DNA from: an uncultured Oscillospiraceae bacterium
GTDB lineage: Bacteria > Bacillota > Clostridia > Oscillospirales > Acutalibacteraceae
Direction: 5' to 3'
Length of the DNA stretch: 40,142 nt
NCBI GenBank assembly: GCA_905211675.1
Contig: CAJMBP010000004.1
Location: 1 to 40,142, forward strand
This document shows positions 8,917 to 17,352 of the stretch, piece by piece; position 1 is the first letter of the stretch; each line of letters starts with the position of its first letter. The position numbers and the translations under genes are program-made. The notes under the pieces were generated by a model, which had not been told where the DNA came from, ran no database searches, and saw only the letters and a list, made by a program, of their open reading frames with translations.

Positions 8917-8952
8917 TATCATTAAACAATGTTTTAAAGGAGAGTTTTTGAT

Positions 8953-9222
8953 TTGTCAGCAAAAAAAACACCGCTGCGTATGTGCATAGGCTGTCGAGAA
9001 ATGAAACCCAAGTCGGAACTTGACAGAATTGTAAAAACCCCCACAGGCGAAATTGTAATTGATAAAACAAATAAACTTTCGGGGCGCGGCGCATATATTT
9101 GTAAAAACCCCGATTGCCTTAAAAAGGCCGAAAAAACAAACGCCTTGGCGCACACCTTTTCTATTGCGGTCGACAAAGAAATATATTCAAAGCTGTTGCA
9201 AGGTCGTGAAATAGGTGAATGA
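8953..9222 (+). CDS. rnpM: RNase P modulator RnpM (YlxR family), TTG start
   Basis: An 89-residue basic protein of the YlxR family. It has the characteristic CIGCREMKPKSEL segment (residues about 11-23), GRGAYICKNPDC and a C-terminal basic helix. In Bacillus, the family member now called RnpM binds the RNase P RNA and modulates its activity. The TTG start at 8953 is supported by AAGGAGAG 8 nt upstream and by the position of the conserved N-terminus; no ATG fits. It overlaps the next gene by 8 nt, which implies coupled translation. Confidence 0.9.
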   Translation: MSAKKTPLRMCIGCREMKPKSELDRIVKTPTGEIVIDKTNKLSGRGAYICKNPDCLKKAEKTNALAHTFSIAVDKEIYSKLLQGREIGE

Positions 9223-9541
9223 TAAATTACTCACGCTTTTGGGCTTTGCTTCAAAGGCAAACAAACTCTCATACGGCTTTGATGCAGTATGCGGCGCACT
9301 TTCGCAGGGCAAAAGTGAACTTGTGCTGACAGCAAATGACACATCGCAAAAAAGCAAAAAAGAGATTTCGTTTTTTTGTAATAAGTTTAAAACACGGTTG
9401 ATTGTTTTAGACAATTATAATATGCAAACATTGTCGCACGCCATAGGGCATAAATGCGCAATAATATCGGTAAATGATATTTCGTTTGCAAGCGGCATAA
9501 ATAATGCTGTCGGCAAACCATGCAGGGAGGAAATTAAATGA
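9215..9541 (+). CDS. ylxQ: L7Ae/L30e-like K-turn RNA-binding protein YlxQ
   Basis: This 108-residue protein resembles the L7Ae/L30e/YbxF family: LLTLLGFASKANKLSYGFDAV near the N-terminus, then LVLTANDTSQKSKKEI and a C-terminal ISVND strand. Family members bind kink-turn RNA; YlxQ's target in the cell is not firmly known. The GTG start overlaps the end of rnpM, and the stop codon overlaps the infB ATG (ATGA), so the three genes are translationally coupled. Confidence 0.88.
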   Translation: MNDKLLTLLGFASKANKLSYGFDAVCGALSQGKSELVLTANDTSQKSKKEISFFCNKFKTRLIVLDNYNMQTLSHAIGHKCAIISVNDISFASGINNAVGKPCREEIK

Positions 9542-12129
9542 TAAACAGATATAAAATCAGCGATTTGGCTAAAGATTTCAATATGTCTTCAAAAGACATA
9601 ATAGCGCTTGTTGCTTCACTTACAGGCGAAGAAAAAAAGTCGTCTGCCGTTCTTATAGAAAATGAAATTGCAATGGTATTCGACGCGCTTACAAAGCAAA
9701 ATTCGGTAAAAAGCTTTGACGATTACTTTGAAATGGGCGCCGAGACACGCGCGGCTGCCGCTAAAAAAAGGCAGGACGAAAAGGATAAAAAATTAGCCGA
9801 GCAAATGGCAATACTCGAACAGTTAAAGGCCGCGGCTGCCGCCGCCGAAAAGGCTGAAAAGGCTGAAAACAAAGAAGTCGACAAGCCGCAAAAACCGGCA
9901 ACTAAAAAAGCCGAGCCCGAAAAGAAAACGGTTAAAAAGCCCGAACCCGAAAAAGAGGCCAAAGACGAGAAAAAGTCAGAGCCCAAAGCTAAAACGGCGG
10001 CTCAAACCAAGACCGACAAAAAGGCCGAAAAGCAACAGCCCCAAAAAGCCGAAACTAAAAAGGCAGAAAAAAAGGTTGAAGAAAAACCTTATGACGGTCC
10101 GCTTGTGGCTCCGCCTAAAAAAGAGAAAAAGCCGGGCGAGGCTCCCAATCGCGGCCCTGCTCAGCTTCGACACGTTGATACGCGAACATCAAATGTCAAC
10201 ATTGAAAAATACAACGAAAAATACGAAAATATTGCGCCTGCAAACTCTATGCGTGACAACTTCTCGCGCAAACAGAAGATTAAGCAAAAATCTCAGGATT
10301 ACCGCCGTCCGCAGGGTGCAAAGCGCGAAACCGAGGCCGACAAACTGCGCCGTATGCAGCTTGAGCGCATAAAGAAAACTCCTATAACCGTAACCGTAGG
10401 CGACGAAATTACGGTAGGTGAGCTCGCCGCAGCTATGAAAAAGACGGCCGCAGAGGTTATAAAAGAGCTGCTTAAGCTCGGTATGATGGCAACCGTTAAT
10501 CAGGTAATCGATTACGATACCGCCGAAATAGTTGTCACCGAAATGGGTGCTAAAATAGAACGCGCCGTTGTGGTTACCATTGAAGAAAAAATTATGGATG
10601 TTACCGAAGACGCGGCGGAAGATTTGAAACCGCGCAGCCCCGTTGTAGTCGTTATGGGCCATGTTGACCACGGTAAAACTTCATTGCTTGACGCCATACG
10701 CGACACCGCAGTAACAGCCACCGAGGCAGGCGGTATTACACAGCACATAGGCGCTTATCGCGTAAAATGCAACGGTCAGGACATCACCTTCCTTGATACT
10801 CCCGGTCACGCGGCATTTACCGCAATGCGTCAGCGCGGCGCTATGGCTACCGACATTGCAATACTTGTGGTTGCAGCCGACGACGGCATTATGCCGCAGA
10901 CCATTGAGGCTATTAACCACGCAAAGGCTGCAAATGTTCAAATAATTGTAGCTATAAATAAAATGGATAAACCAGAGGCAAACCCCGACAGAATATTACA
11001 GCAGCTTACCGAGCATTCTCTTGTTCCAGAAGAGTGGGGCGGCGATGTAATTTGTGTTCCCGTTTCGGCAAAAACGCATGATGGTATTGATAAATTGCTT
11101 GAAAATGTACTGCTTGTAGCCGAAATGCTTGAGCTTAAGGCAAACCCGAACCGCCGAGCCAAGGGCGTTGTTATCGAAGCCCGTCTTGACAAGGGCCGCG
11201 GTCCTGTGGCTACCTTGCTTGTGCAAAACGGTACCTTAAACGCAGGCGATATAATTGTTGCAGGTACAACTGTAGGCCGTGTAAGACTTATGACCGATGA
11301 AAACGGAAAGGTTGTAAAAAGCGCAGGACCTTCGGTTCCTGTTGAAATCACGGGTCTTGCCGAAACACCTGACGCAGGCGACGGCTTTGACGCAGTATCC
11401 GATGAGCGACTTGCACGTGAGCTTGTTGAACAGCGTAAGGAAAAAATTAAAAACGAACTCTTTAATGCCAAAGAAAAGGTTACACTTGACAATCTGTTCA
11501 GCCAGCTCAGCGAAGGCGAGCTTAAAGAGCTTAACATAATTGTTAAGGCCGACGTTCAGGGCAGTGTAGAGGCGGTTAAAGACAGTCTTGTTAAACTTTC
11601 TAATGAGGAAGTCAAGGTAAATGTTATTCACGGCGGCGTCGGCGCAATAAACGAATCTGATGTAATGCTCGCTCAGGCATCAGGTGCTATCGTAGTAGGC
11701 TTTAATGTTCGGCCCGACGCGGTTGCAAAAGCAACCGCCGAGCGTGACGGTGTTGATGTTCGAACCTACCGCGTGATTTATGATTGCATCGAAGAAATCG
11801 AGTCTGCTATGAAGGGTATGTTAGCTCCCAAGTTCCGTGAGAATATACTCGGCACCGTTGAGGTTCGTAACACATACAAAATATCTAATGTCGGCACAAT
11901 TGCCGGTTGTCATGTAACAAGCGGAAAGGTAACCCGTGCTTGTCAGATACGCGTTGTACGCGACGGTATAGTTGTTTGCGAAGACGCTATTAAATCACTG
12001 CGCCGCTTTAAAGATGACGTTAAAGAAGTGGCACAGGGTTATGAATGCGGCATAGGACTTGAAAAGTTTGCCGATATTAAAGAGGGCGACGTTTTCGAAG
12101 CCTTTGTTATGGAGGAATACAGAGACTGA
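9538..12129 (+). CDS. infB: Translation initiation factor IF-2
   Basis: An 863-residue GTPase that places initiator tRNA on the 30S subunit. An N-terminal IF2N helix domain (1-55) is followed by a long Lys/Glu/Ala/Pro-rich low-complexity linker (about 75-235) and a second IF2N-like module (about 280-340). The G domain has G1 GHVDHGKT near 374-381, DTPGH near 420 and NKMD near 474. The C-terminal beta-barrel and fMet-tRNA-binding domains complete the protein. It overlaps ylxQ by 4 nt, and its TGA overlaps the rbfA ATG by one base. Confidence 0.98.
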   Translation: MINRYKISDLAKDFNMSSKDIIALVASLTGEEKKSSAVLIENEIAMVFDALTKQNSVKSFDDYFEMGAETRAAAAKKRQDEKDKKLAEQMAILEQLKAAAAAAEKAEKAENKEVDKPQKPATKKAEPEKKTVKKPEPEKEAKDEKKSEPKAKTAAQTKTDKKAEKQQPQKAETKKAEKKVEEKPYDGPLVAPPKKEKKPGEAPNRGPAQLRHVDTRTSNVNIEKYNEKYENIAPANSMRDNFSRKQKIKQKSQDYRRPQGAKRETEADKLRRMQLERIKKTPITVTVGDEITVGELAAAMKKTAAEVIKELLKLGMMATVNQVIDYDTAEIVVTEMGAKIERAVVVTIEEKIMDVTEDAAEDLKPRSPVVVVMGHVDHGKTSLLDAIRDTAVTATEAGGITQHIGAYRVKCNGQDITFLDTPGHAAFTAMRQRGAMATDIAILVVAADDGIMPQTIEAINHAKAANVQIIVAINKMDKPEANPDRILQQLTEHSLVPEEWGGDVICVPVSAKTHDGIDKLLENVLLVAEMLELKANPNRRAKGVVIEARLDKGRGPVATLLVQNGTLNAGDIIVAGTTVGRVRLMTDENGKVVKSAGPSVPVEITGLAETPDAGDGFDAVSDERLARELVEQRKEKIKNELFNAKEKVTLDNLFSQLSEGELKELNIIVKADVQGSVEAVKDSLVKLSNEEVKVNVIHGGVGAINESDVMLAQASGAIVVGFNVRPDAVAKATAERDGVDVRTYRVIYDCIEEIESAMKGMLAPKFRENILGTVEVRNTYKISNVGTIAGCHVTSGKVTRACQIRVVRDGIVVCEDAIKSLRRFKDDVKEVAQGYECGIGLEKFADIKEGDVFEAFVMEEYRD

Positions 12130-12485
12130 TGGCCGGATATAAAATTAACCGCGTAACATCCGATATAAGACTCTGCCTTTCAGAGCTTTTGCGCGAGGTA
12201 AAGGACCCAAGAGTCAGTAAAATGTTAAGCATAGTAAAACTCGATGTTTCGGGCGATATGTCTTATGCTACGGTTTATGTAAGCGCCATAGAGGGCAGTG
12301 AAAAAACCGCCGAATCGGTAAAGGCGCTTAACAAAAACGCAGGCGGATATCTTCGCCGTGAGCTCGGTGCCCGAATGAAGCTTCGCAAGGTGCCGGAGCT
12401 TCGATTTGTGGCTGATAATTCTATTGAGAACAGCGCGCATATTTCAAGAATTATCGAATCTTTCGACAAATCTTCGGACAAATAG
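12129..12485 (+). CDS. rbfA: 30S ribosome-binding factor RbfA
   Basis: A 118-residue KH-like protein needed for 16S rRNA 5'-end maturation and cold adaptation. Visible family features are LRELVKDPRV-like LLREVKDPRVSKMLSIVKLD, DMSYATVYVS and the C-terminal RKVPELRFVADNSIENSAHI. The start codon overlaps the infB stop (TGATG). Length and order are standard. Confidence 0.95.
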   Translation: MAGYKINRVTSDIRLCLSELLREVKDPRVSKMLSIVKLDVSGDMSYATVYVSAIEGSEKTAESVKALNKNAGGYLRRELGARMKLRKVPELRFVADNSIENSAHISRIIESFDKSSDK

Positions 12486-12518
12486 AATTTTTAAAGTCAC
12501 GAAAGGAAGTGACACATT

Positions 12519-13514
12519 ATGGACAGTAATGAGTGTTTGGATTTTTCTTTTGAAAATGCGGTAAGCTTTTTAAAAGAAAAAGATAATTATATTATTTTAA
12601 CCCACGCCTCTCCCGACGGCGACACATTGGGCGCCGCTTACGCGCTTTATTACGGGTTAAAGCAATTAGGAAAAACGGCCGAGGTTATATGCCCCGATTT
12701 GATACCGTCAAAATACGCCTATTTTGCCTCTGATACCGACCATGTCAGCCGCGACGGCGCTACGGTGGTTGCGGTTGATGTTGCCGACAAGCGTTTGCTC
12801 GGCACATTGGAAAATGAATTCGGATATTGCGTTGACCTTAATATTGACCATCATATTTCAAATGTAAGGTATGCAAAGGCGCTTTTGCTCGATGTAGGCG
12901 CGTCTGCCACCTGTGAGATAATATATGAGTTGTTGCTGGGCCTTAATGTAAAGATAAACGATATAATAGCAAAGGCGCTCTATACAGGTATTTGCACCGA
13001 CACAGGCTGCTTTAAGTATGCATGCGTTACAGCTAAAACCCATAAAATTGCCGCCGCGCTGTATGAGTTTAACATTGAAGCCGATAAAATCAACAAGAGT
13101 ATGTTTGACACAAAAAGCAAAAATCTTTTAACCCTTGAGAGAATGGTGCTCGACAAGGCGGAATACCACTTTGACGATAAATGTATGGTACTTATTATCA
13201 CTGCCGAAATGCAGGAAAAAACGGGCTGCAGCGGTCCTGACCTTGAGGGAATAACGGTTATTTCACGAAGTGTGGATGGCGTTATAGCTGGTGTTACCGT
13301 AAAGCAGACGGGTAGCGATGTGTATAAGCTTTCGTTGCGCACATACGAGCCGCTTGACGCGTCTTTAATATGCAAAGCCTTAGGCGGCGGCGGTCATAAA
13401 AATGCCGCAGGAGCAACACTTGAGGGCAGTTTGAATGAAGTAAAGGCGAGAATACTTGAAGCGATAAAACAGCAAATGGAGGAAAAGAATGTCTGGACTT
13501 CTGCTTCTCAATAA
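12519..13514 (+). CDS. nrnA: DHH/DHHA1 phosphoesterase, NrnA-like (nanoRNase / pAp phosphatase)
   Basis: A 331-residue DHH-superfamily phosphoesterase. The N-terminal DHH domain has HASPDGDTLGAA with metal ligands Asp33 and Asp35, VAVDVAD, and the DHHISN motif. The C-terminal DHHA1 domain has the GGGGHKNAAGA substrate-binding loop. NrnA-type enzymes degrade oligoribonucleotides and hydrolyse 3'-phosphoadenosine-5'-phosphate; related enzymes hydrolyse c-di-AMP or pApA. Its place between rbfA and truB matches the usual NrnA position in Clostridia. GAAAGGAAG precedes the ATG. Its 3' end overlaps truB by 26 nt. Exact substrate cannot be read from sequence. Confidence 0.9.
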   Translation: MDSNECLDFSFENAVSFLKEKDNYIILTHASPDGDTLGAAYALYYGLKQLGKTAEVICPDLIPSKYAYFASDTDHVSRDGATVVAVDVADKRLLGTLENEFGYCVDLNIDHHISNVRYAKALLLDVGASATCEIIYELLLGLNVKINDIIAKALYTGICTDTGCFKYACVTAKTHKIAAALYEFNIEADKINKSMFDTKSKNLLTLERMVLDKAEYHFDDKCMVLIITAEMQEKTGCSGPDLEGITVISRSVDGVIAGVTVKQTGSDVYKLSLRTYEPLDASLICKALGGGGHKNAAGATLEGSLNEVKARILEAIKQQMEEKNVWTSASQ

Positions 13515-14376
13515 ACCCGAAGGTATTACCTCGTTTGGCGCCGTTGCCCGCATAAAAAAACTGACGGGCGAAAGGCGCGTCGGTCATACGGGCACGCTTG
13601 ACCCTATGGCTACGGGTGTACTGCCTATACTTATAGGCAGAGCCACCGTTTTGTCACGGTTTTTAATCGATGCCGACAAAAGCTATACGGCAACCGTAAG
13701 GTTAGGTATTACTACCGACAGCTGTGACATTACCGGCAACATAATAAACAGTTGTGATGTAAGCGACAGTATTGACATAAATGCTGTTTTAGAAAAATTT
13801 AAGGGTAAACAAATGCAAATCCCGCCTATGTTCAGCGCAATAAAGCAAAACGGCGTTCGTATGTATGAGCTGGCGCGCCGCGGCTTGATGGCGGAAATAC
13901 CCGCAAGGCAAATTGAGATTTTTTCGCTTAAAAAAATATCAGATTTAAACAGTCAAAACGAATTTGACATCGAAGCATCGGTTTCAAAGGGCACCTATAT
14001 CCGTTCGCTTTGCCGTGATATAGGCGAGGCTTTGGGATGCGGTGCAACGCTTACAAGGCTGTGCCGCACCGAAACGTCAGGCTTTGGTATTGACCAATGT
14101 GTAGATTTAAACAGCCTTACACCCGAGAATATAAACGATTATATTTTGCCGTGTGACTCGGCGGTAGATTATATGCCGCAAATACAGATAAGCGAAAAAC
14201 AGGCCGTGCGTTTTTGCAACGGCGGAGCGCTGAGTCTTGAGCGTATTAAATCAGACGGTTTTAGCGACGGCGCACATTATCGCGTTTATTTGGGTGAAAA
14301 ATTTTTAGGCCTCGGACTTGCCGATGTTCAAAACCGAATTTTAAAGATTGCTTGTTTAACAGATATAAATAGGTAG
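13489..14376 (+). CDS. truB: tRNA pseudouridine(55) synthase
   Basis: A 295-residue enzyme that converts U55 in the T-loop of tRNAs to pseudouridine. The catalytic motif RVGHTGTLDPMATG contains the nucleophile Asp38. Further family motifs are the QIPPMFSAIKQNGVRMYELAR segment and the GTYIRSLCRDIG segment. GGAGG lies upstream of the ATG inside the end of the nrnA-like gene. Confidence 0.96.
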   Translation: MSGLLLLNKPEGITSFGAVARIKKLTGERRVGHTGTLDPMATGVLPILIGRATVLSRFLIDADKSYTATVRLGITTDSCDITGNIINSCDVSDSIDINAVLEKFKGKQMQIPPMFSAIKQNGVRMYELARRGLMAEIPARQIEIFSLKKISDLNSQNEFDIEASVSKGTYIRSLCRDIGEALGCGATLTRLCRTETSGFGIDQCVDLNSLTPENINDYILPCDSAVDYMPQIQISEKQAVRFCNGGALSLERIKSDGFSDGAHYRVYLGEKFLGLGLADVQNRILKIACLTDINR

Positions 14377-14387
14377 GTGTATAAAAA

Positions 14388-15224
14388 ATGAAGACCGCAA
14401 TAGCGCTGGGCACTTTTGACGGACTGCACAAGGGTCACCGCGCCGTAATATCGGAAACAAGGCCGTATTACAGCATTGCGGTAACATTTTATGTGCCGCC
14501 TAAAAGTGTGCTGTCAAATGAGCCACAGCTGCTTATTTTGCCTAAAGACCGCGAAAACAGGCTGAAAGAATTAGGTATAAATCAGGTAGTAATGCAAGAT
14601 TTTGACAAGGTGCGAGACATCGAAGCCTCACAGTATGTTGAAGATTTATGCAAGCAGTATAATCCTTCGCGCATAGTGTGCGGGTTTAACTACCGTTTCG
14701 GTAAAAAAGCGCTCGGCAATACCGATTTTCTTGCCGATTTTTGTAGCCGAAAGGGCATTGAATTTTGCTGTGTTTCACCGCAGTACGAGGGTGAAAGCAT
14801 AATTTCATCTACCGCAATACGCGAGTGTATAAAAAACGGCGAGGTTCAAACGGCGTCAAAATTGCTTTACGGCGGATTTTCGTTTACGGCGCAGGTTTTG
14901 CACGGTGACGCAAGAGGGCGAAAAATAGGCTTTCCTACCGCTAATCAAATTTACCCCGAGCTGCTTGTAAAGCCCAAGTTCGGCGTTTATAAATCAAGGG
15001 TTACGTTTGACGGCAAATGTTATGACGGCGTAACAAATATAGGTATTCGCCCTACCTACAAAACCGATACCGTGGGCTGTGAAACCTATATTAAAAATTT
15101 TAAAGGAAATATTTACGGAAAAGAAATGCGATTGGAGCTTCTTCGCTTTATGCGAACAGAGCAAAAATTCAACAGCTTAGACGAGCTTAAATCGGCAATA
15201 TTAAATGATGTAAAATTATCGTAA
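14388..15224 (+). CDS. ribF: Bifunctional riboflavin kinase / FAD synthetase
   Basis: A 278-residue enzyme that phosphorylates riboflavin to FMN and adenylylates FMN to FAD. The N-terminal adenylyltransferase domain has ALGTFDGLHKGHRAVI and VCGFNYRFGKKALGNTDFL. The C-terminal kinase domain (from about 155) has HGDARGRKIGFPTAN and VTNIGIRPTY. It is somewhat shorter than the Bacillus homologue but shows both domains. AGGTAGGTG precedes the ATG. It is the last gene of the infB cluster. No strong terminator follows, and the next gene has its own promoter. Confidence 0.95.
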   Translation: MKTAIALGTFDGLHKGHRAVISETRPYYSIAVTFYVPPKSVLSNEPQLLILPKDRENRLKELGINQVVMQDFDKVRDIEASQYVEDLCKQYNPSRIVCGFNYRFGKKALGNTDFLADFCSRKGIEFCCVSPQYEGESIISSTAIRECIKNGEVQTASKLLYGGFSFTAQVLHGDARGRKIGFPTANQIYPELLVKPKFGVYKSRVTFDGKCYDGVTNIGIRPTYKTDTVGCETYIKNFKGNIYGKEMRLELLRFMRTEQKFNSLDELKSAILNDVKLS

Positions 15225-15229
15225 ATATA

Positions 15230-15258
15230 TTTACATTTAACATATTTAATCGTATAAT
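15230..15258 (+). promoter_or_regulatory. Promoter of lipoprotein-DUF1015 unit
   Basis: TTTACA (15230-15235) and TATAAT (15253-15258) with a 17-bp spacer lie 23 bp upstream of the lipoprotein start codon, immediately after the ribF stop. Confidence 0.7.
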
Positions 15259-15280
15259 AAAACTGTAGGGAGGTATAAGT

Positions 15281-16009
15281 ATGAAAAGAATATTAAGCGT
15301 TATACTTTGCTGTCTTTTTGTTACCTTGCTTTGTGCGTGTCAAAAGTTTGACGACAATTACGGAAAATCCTCGTCAAAAGAAAGCACCGCAGCAGACAGC
15401 GTAAGTAAACAGATAAAAATACCCGAAATAAAATCAGATGACAGTGTAACGCCTACCTATATTGACATAAGCTTGTATGATGAGGAAAATTACGCCGACA
15501 TATATTTAGGGGAAAAATTTGAATACAAAGTCACCTATGCAGGCAGTGCGTTGTCTGTTCCGTCGTCTTATGCTAACATTACAAAAGAGGGCTTTAAGCT
15601 TTCCGATTCCGAAGAATATAACGAGGACTCGCAGATTTTGGCAGGTAAATCGCTTACCGCAGATTTTGTAAATGAATACAACAAAAAAATAACAGCGGTT
15701 TTTTACAATGATAAAAAATCTTCTGTTTCGCTTAAAAAATGTCCGATAGTAAAGTTTATTATCAAAGAAAATGAGCTTTCGAATCCCGAATCCGAATACG
15801 GTCAGTTTTGGATAAACGGAATAAGCAATGTGTCGGCTATAACCGACGCCATTGAATATTTGGGTTCGCCGTCTCATTTTTATTGCATTAGTGAAAACAA
15901 ATATTATCTCGATTGGTTTATCACCAAACAAGACCGCCGCAGCGGTATAACCGTTTATGTTGATACTGCGGAAGACACGATTGATTCAATAGAATTTTCA
16001 TATTATTAA
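15281..16009 (+). CDS. Secreted lipoprotein of unknown function
   Basis: A 242-residue protein with a lipoprotein signal peptide ending LCAC at residues 17-20, so Cys20 is the predicted lipidation site. A Ser/Lys-rich linker follows, then two hydrophilic segments with little recognisable homology. The C-terminal third (INGISNVSAITDAIEYLGSPSHFYC onward) resembles small beta-rich SmpA/BamE-like domains in spacing, but this is a weak impression. GGGAGG precedes the ATG and a strong promoter lies directly upstream. It sits 10 nt before the DUF1015 gene, so they are probably cotranscribed. No function is assigned. Confidence 0.75.
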   Translation: MKRILSVILCCLFVTLLCACQKFDDNYGKSSSKESTAADSVSKQIKIPEIKSDDSVTPTYIDISLYDEENYADIYLGEKFEYKVTYAGSALSVPSSYANITKEGFKLSDSEEYNEDSQILAGKSLTADFVNEYNKKITAVFYNDKKSSVSLKKCPIVKFIIKENELSNPESEYGQFWINGISNVSAITDAIEYLGSPSHFYCISENKYYLDWFITKQDRRSGITVYVDTAEDTIDSIEFSYY

Positions 16010-16019
16010 AGAGGCAAAA

Positions 16020-17219
16020 ATGCAATACAATATTTCTTTTTCACCGGCAGATATCCTTTTGCCGAAAGCTGATTTTGAAAATTGGGCGGTAATTGCCTGC
16101 GACCAATACACATCAGAGCCCGAATATTGGCAAAGGGTCAAAAACGCGGCAGGCGATAAGCCCTCGGCTTTTAACCTTGTTTTGCCCGAAGTCTGTTTAT
16201 CGGATGACAACTCGGCATATATTGAACAAATAAATAAAAATATGCGGGAATACCTTGATAAAAACATTTTTAACGAGTATCCCGATGCGCTTATTTATGT
16301 AGAGCGTGTTCAGTCAGACTCAAAGCTTCGTCGCGGACTTGTCGGTAAAATCGACCTTGAATGTTACGATTACCGCGCAGGTACAAACGCCGAAATACGC
16401 GCTACCGAGCAGACCGTGCTTTCGCGTATTCCGCCCCGCGTAGAAATACGCAAAAACGCACCGCTTGAGCTGCCGCATGTAATGTTGCTTTTTGATGATG
16501 TTAAAGACAGAATTTTTAAATATCTTGCGGAAAATATAGATAACTTTAAAAAACTTTACGACTTCACGCTTATGTGCGGAGCTGGCAGTATTAAGGGTTA
16601 TCTTTTAAATACTCAAGCAAAGCAGACGGTTTTGTCTTTGCTTCAAGAGTTAAAAGAGCAAAATAACGGCTTTTTGTTCTGCGTAGGCGACGGCAATCAT
16701 TCGCTTGCAACTGCTAAAGAATGTTACAACCGCAACCCAAGCGAAGCATCACGTTATGCTTTAACCGAAATCGTTAATATTCATGACACCGCTTTGCAGT
16801 TTGAGCCTATTTACCGCGTTGTGTTCGGCATAGACCCCGAAAGTCTGATAAATGATTTTGTAAAGGCAACAGGTGAGGGTACGGGCGATAACGCACAAAA
16901 ATTCACCTGCGTTTACGGTGAAAATGTGCGTGAAATAAGCGTTAAACCAACCGCAAAATTAGCAGTAGGCACTTTACAAGCCTTTCTTGACGATTATATA
17001 AAAGAACACGAGGATGCCGAAGTTGATTATATTCACGGTGAAGCTTCTCTTAAAAAGTTGGCCGCCCGCGAAAACACAGTCGGATTTTTATTTGACGGTA
17101 TGCAAAAAAGCGAGCTTTTTGCGGCAGTTAACGCCGACGGCTCATTGCCGCGCAAGACCTTTTCAATGGGACACGCCGATGATAAACGCTTTTATATAGA
17201 AGCGAGAAAAATTAAATAG
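16020..17219 (+). CDS. DUF1015 family protein
   Basis: A 399-residue cytosolic protein that resembles the DUF1015 family over its length. The N-terminus has VIACDQYTSEPEYWQ. The middle has the family hallmark FCVGDGNHSLATAKECY (the D-G-[HN]-H motif), and the C-terminus has GFLFDGMQKSELF. DUF1015 proteins are widespread in anaerobic Firmicutes and archaea, often near serine or amino-acid metabolism genes. No biochemical role is assigned here. AGAGG precedes the ATG. A good intrinsic terminator follows. Confidence 0.85.
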   Translation: MQYNISFSPADILLPKADFENWAVIACDQYTSEPEYWQRVKNAAGDKPSAFNLVLPEVCLSDDNSAYIEQINKNMREYLDKNIFNEYPDALIYVERVQSDSKLRRGLVGKIDLECYDYRAGTNAEIRATEQTVLSRIPPRVEIRKNAPLELPHVMLLFDDVKDRIFKYLAENIDNFKKLYDFTLMCGAGSIKGYLLNTQAKQTVLSLLQELKEQNNGFLFCVGDGNHSLATAKECYNRNPSEASRYALTEIVNIHDTALQFEPIYRVVFGIDPESLINDFVKATGEGTGDNAQKFTCVYGENVREISVKPTAKLAVGTLQAFLDDYIKEHEDAEVDYIHGEASLKKLAARENTVGFLFDGMQKSELFAAVNADGSLPRKTFSMGHADDKRFYIEARKIK

Positions 17220-17240
17220 CAATAAAAAATAGTTGATAAT

Positions 17241-17278
17241 CGGAAGAACTGTAATTTTTAAGGCTCTTCCGCTTTTTT
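17241..17278 (+). terminator. Intrinsic terminator after DUF1015 gene
   Basis: CGGAAGA (17241-17247) pairs with TCTTCCG (17265-17271) and is followed by CTTTTTT. Confidence 0.7.
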
Positions 17279-17280
17279 GG

Positions 17281-17309
17281 TTGACATAAATACAGTAAAA
17301 ATATATAAT
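17281..17309 (+). promoter_or_regulatory. Promoter of dockerin-cohesin operon
   Basis: TTGACA (17281-17286), 17-bp spacer, TATAAT (17304-17309): a perfect consensus sigma-A promoter. A second TATAAT at 17313-17318 overlaps downstream but has no matching -35 at proper spacing. Confidence 0.82.
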
Positions 17310-17352
17310 TGTTATAATAGATTTATTTACGGTTAAAAAAAGGGTTGGTAAA

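Noticed and set aside
10938..11537. 199-residue open frame opposite infB
   Set aside because: Serine/threonine-rich antisense shadow of a conserved gene, with no ribosome site or recognisable motif.
15506..15931. 141-residue antisense frame in the lipoprotein gene
   Set aside because: No start signals and no domain; the sense protein has a clear signal peptide and promoter.
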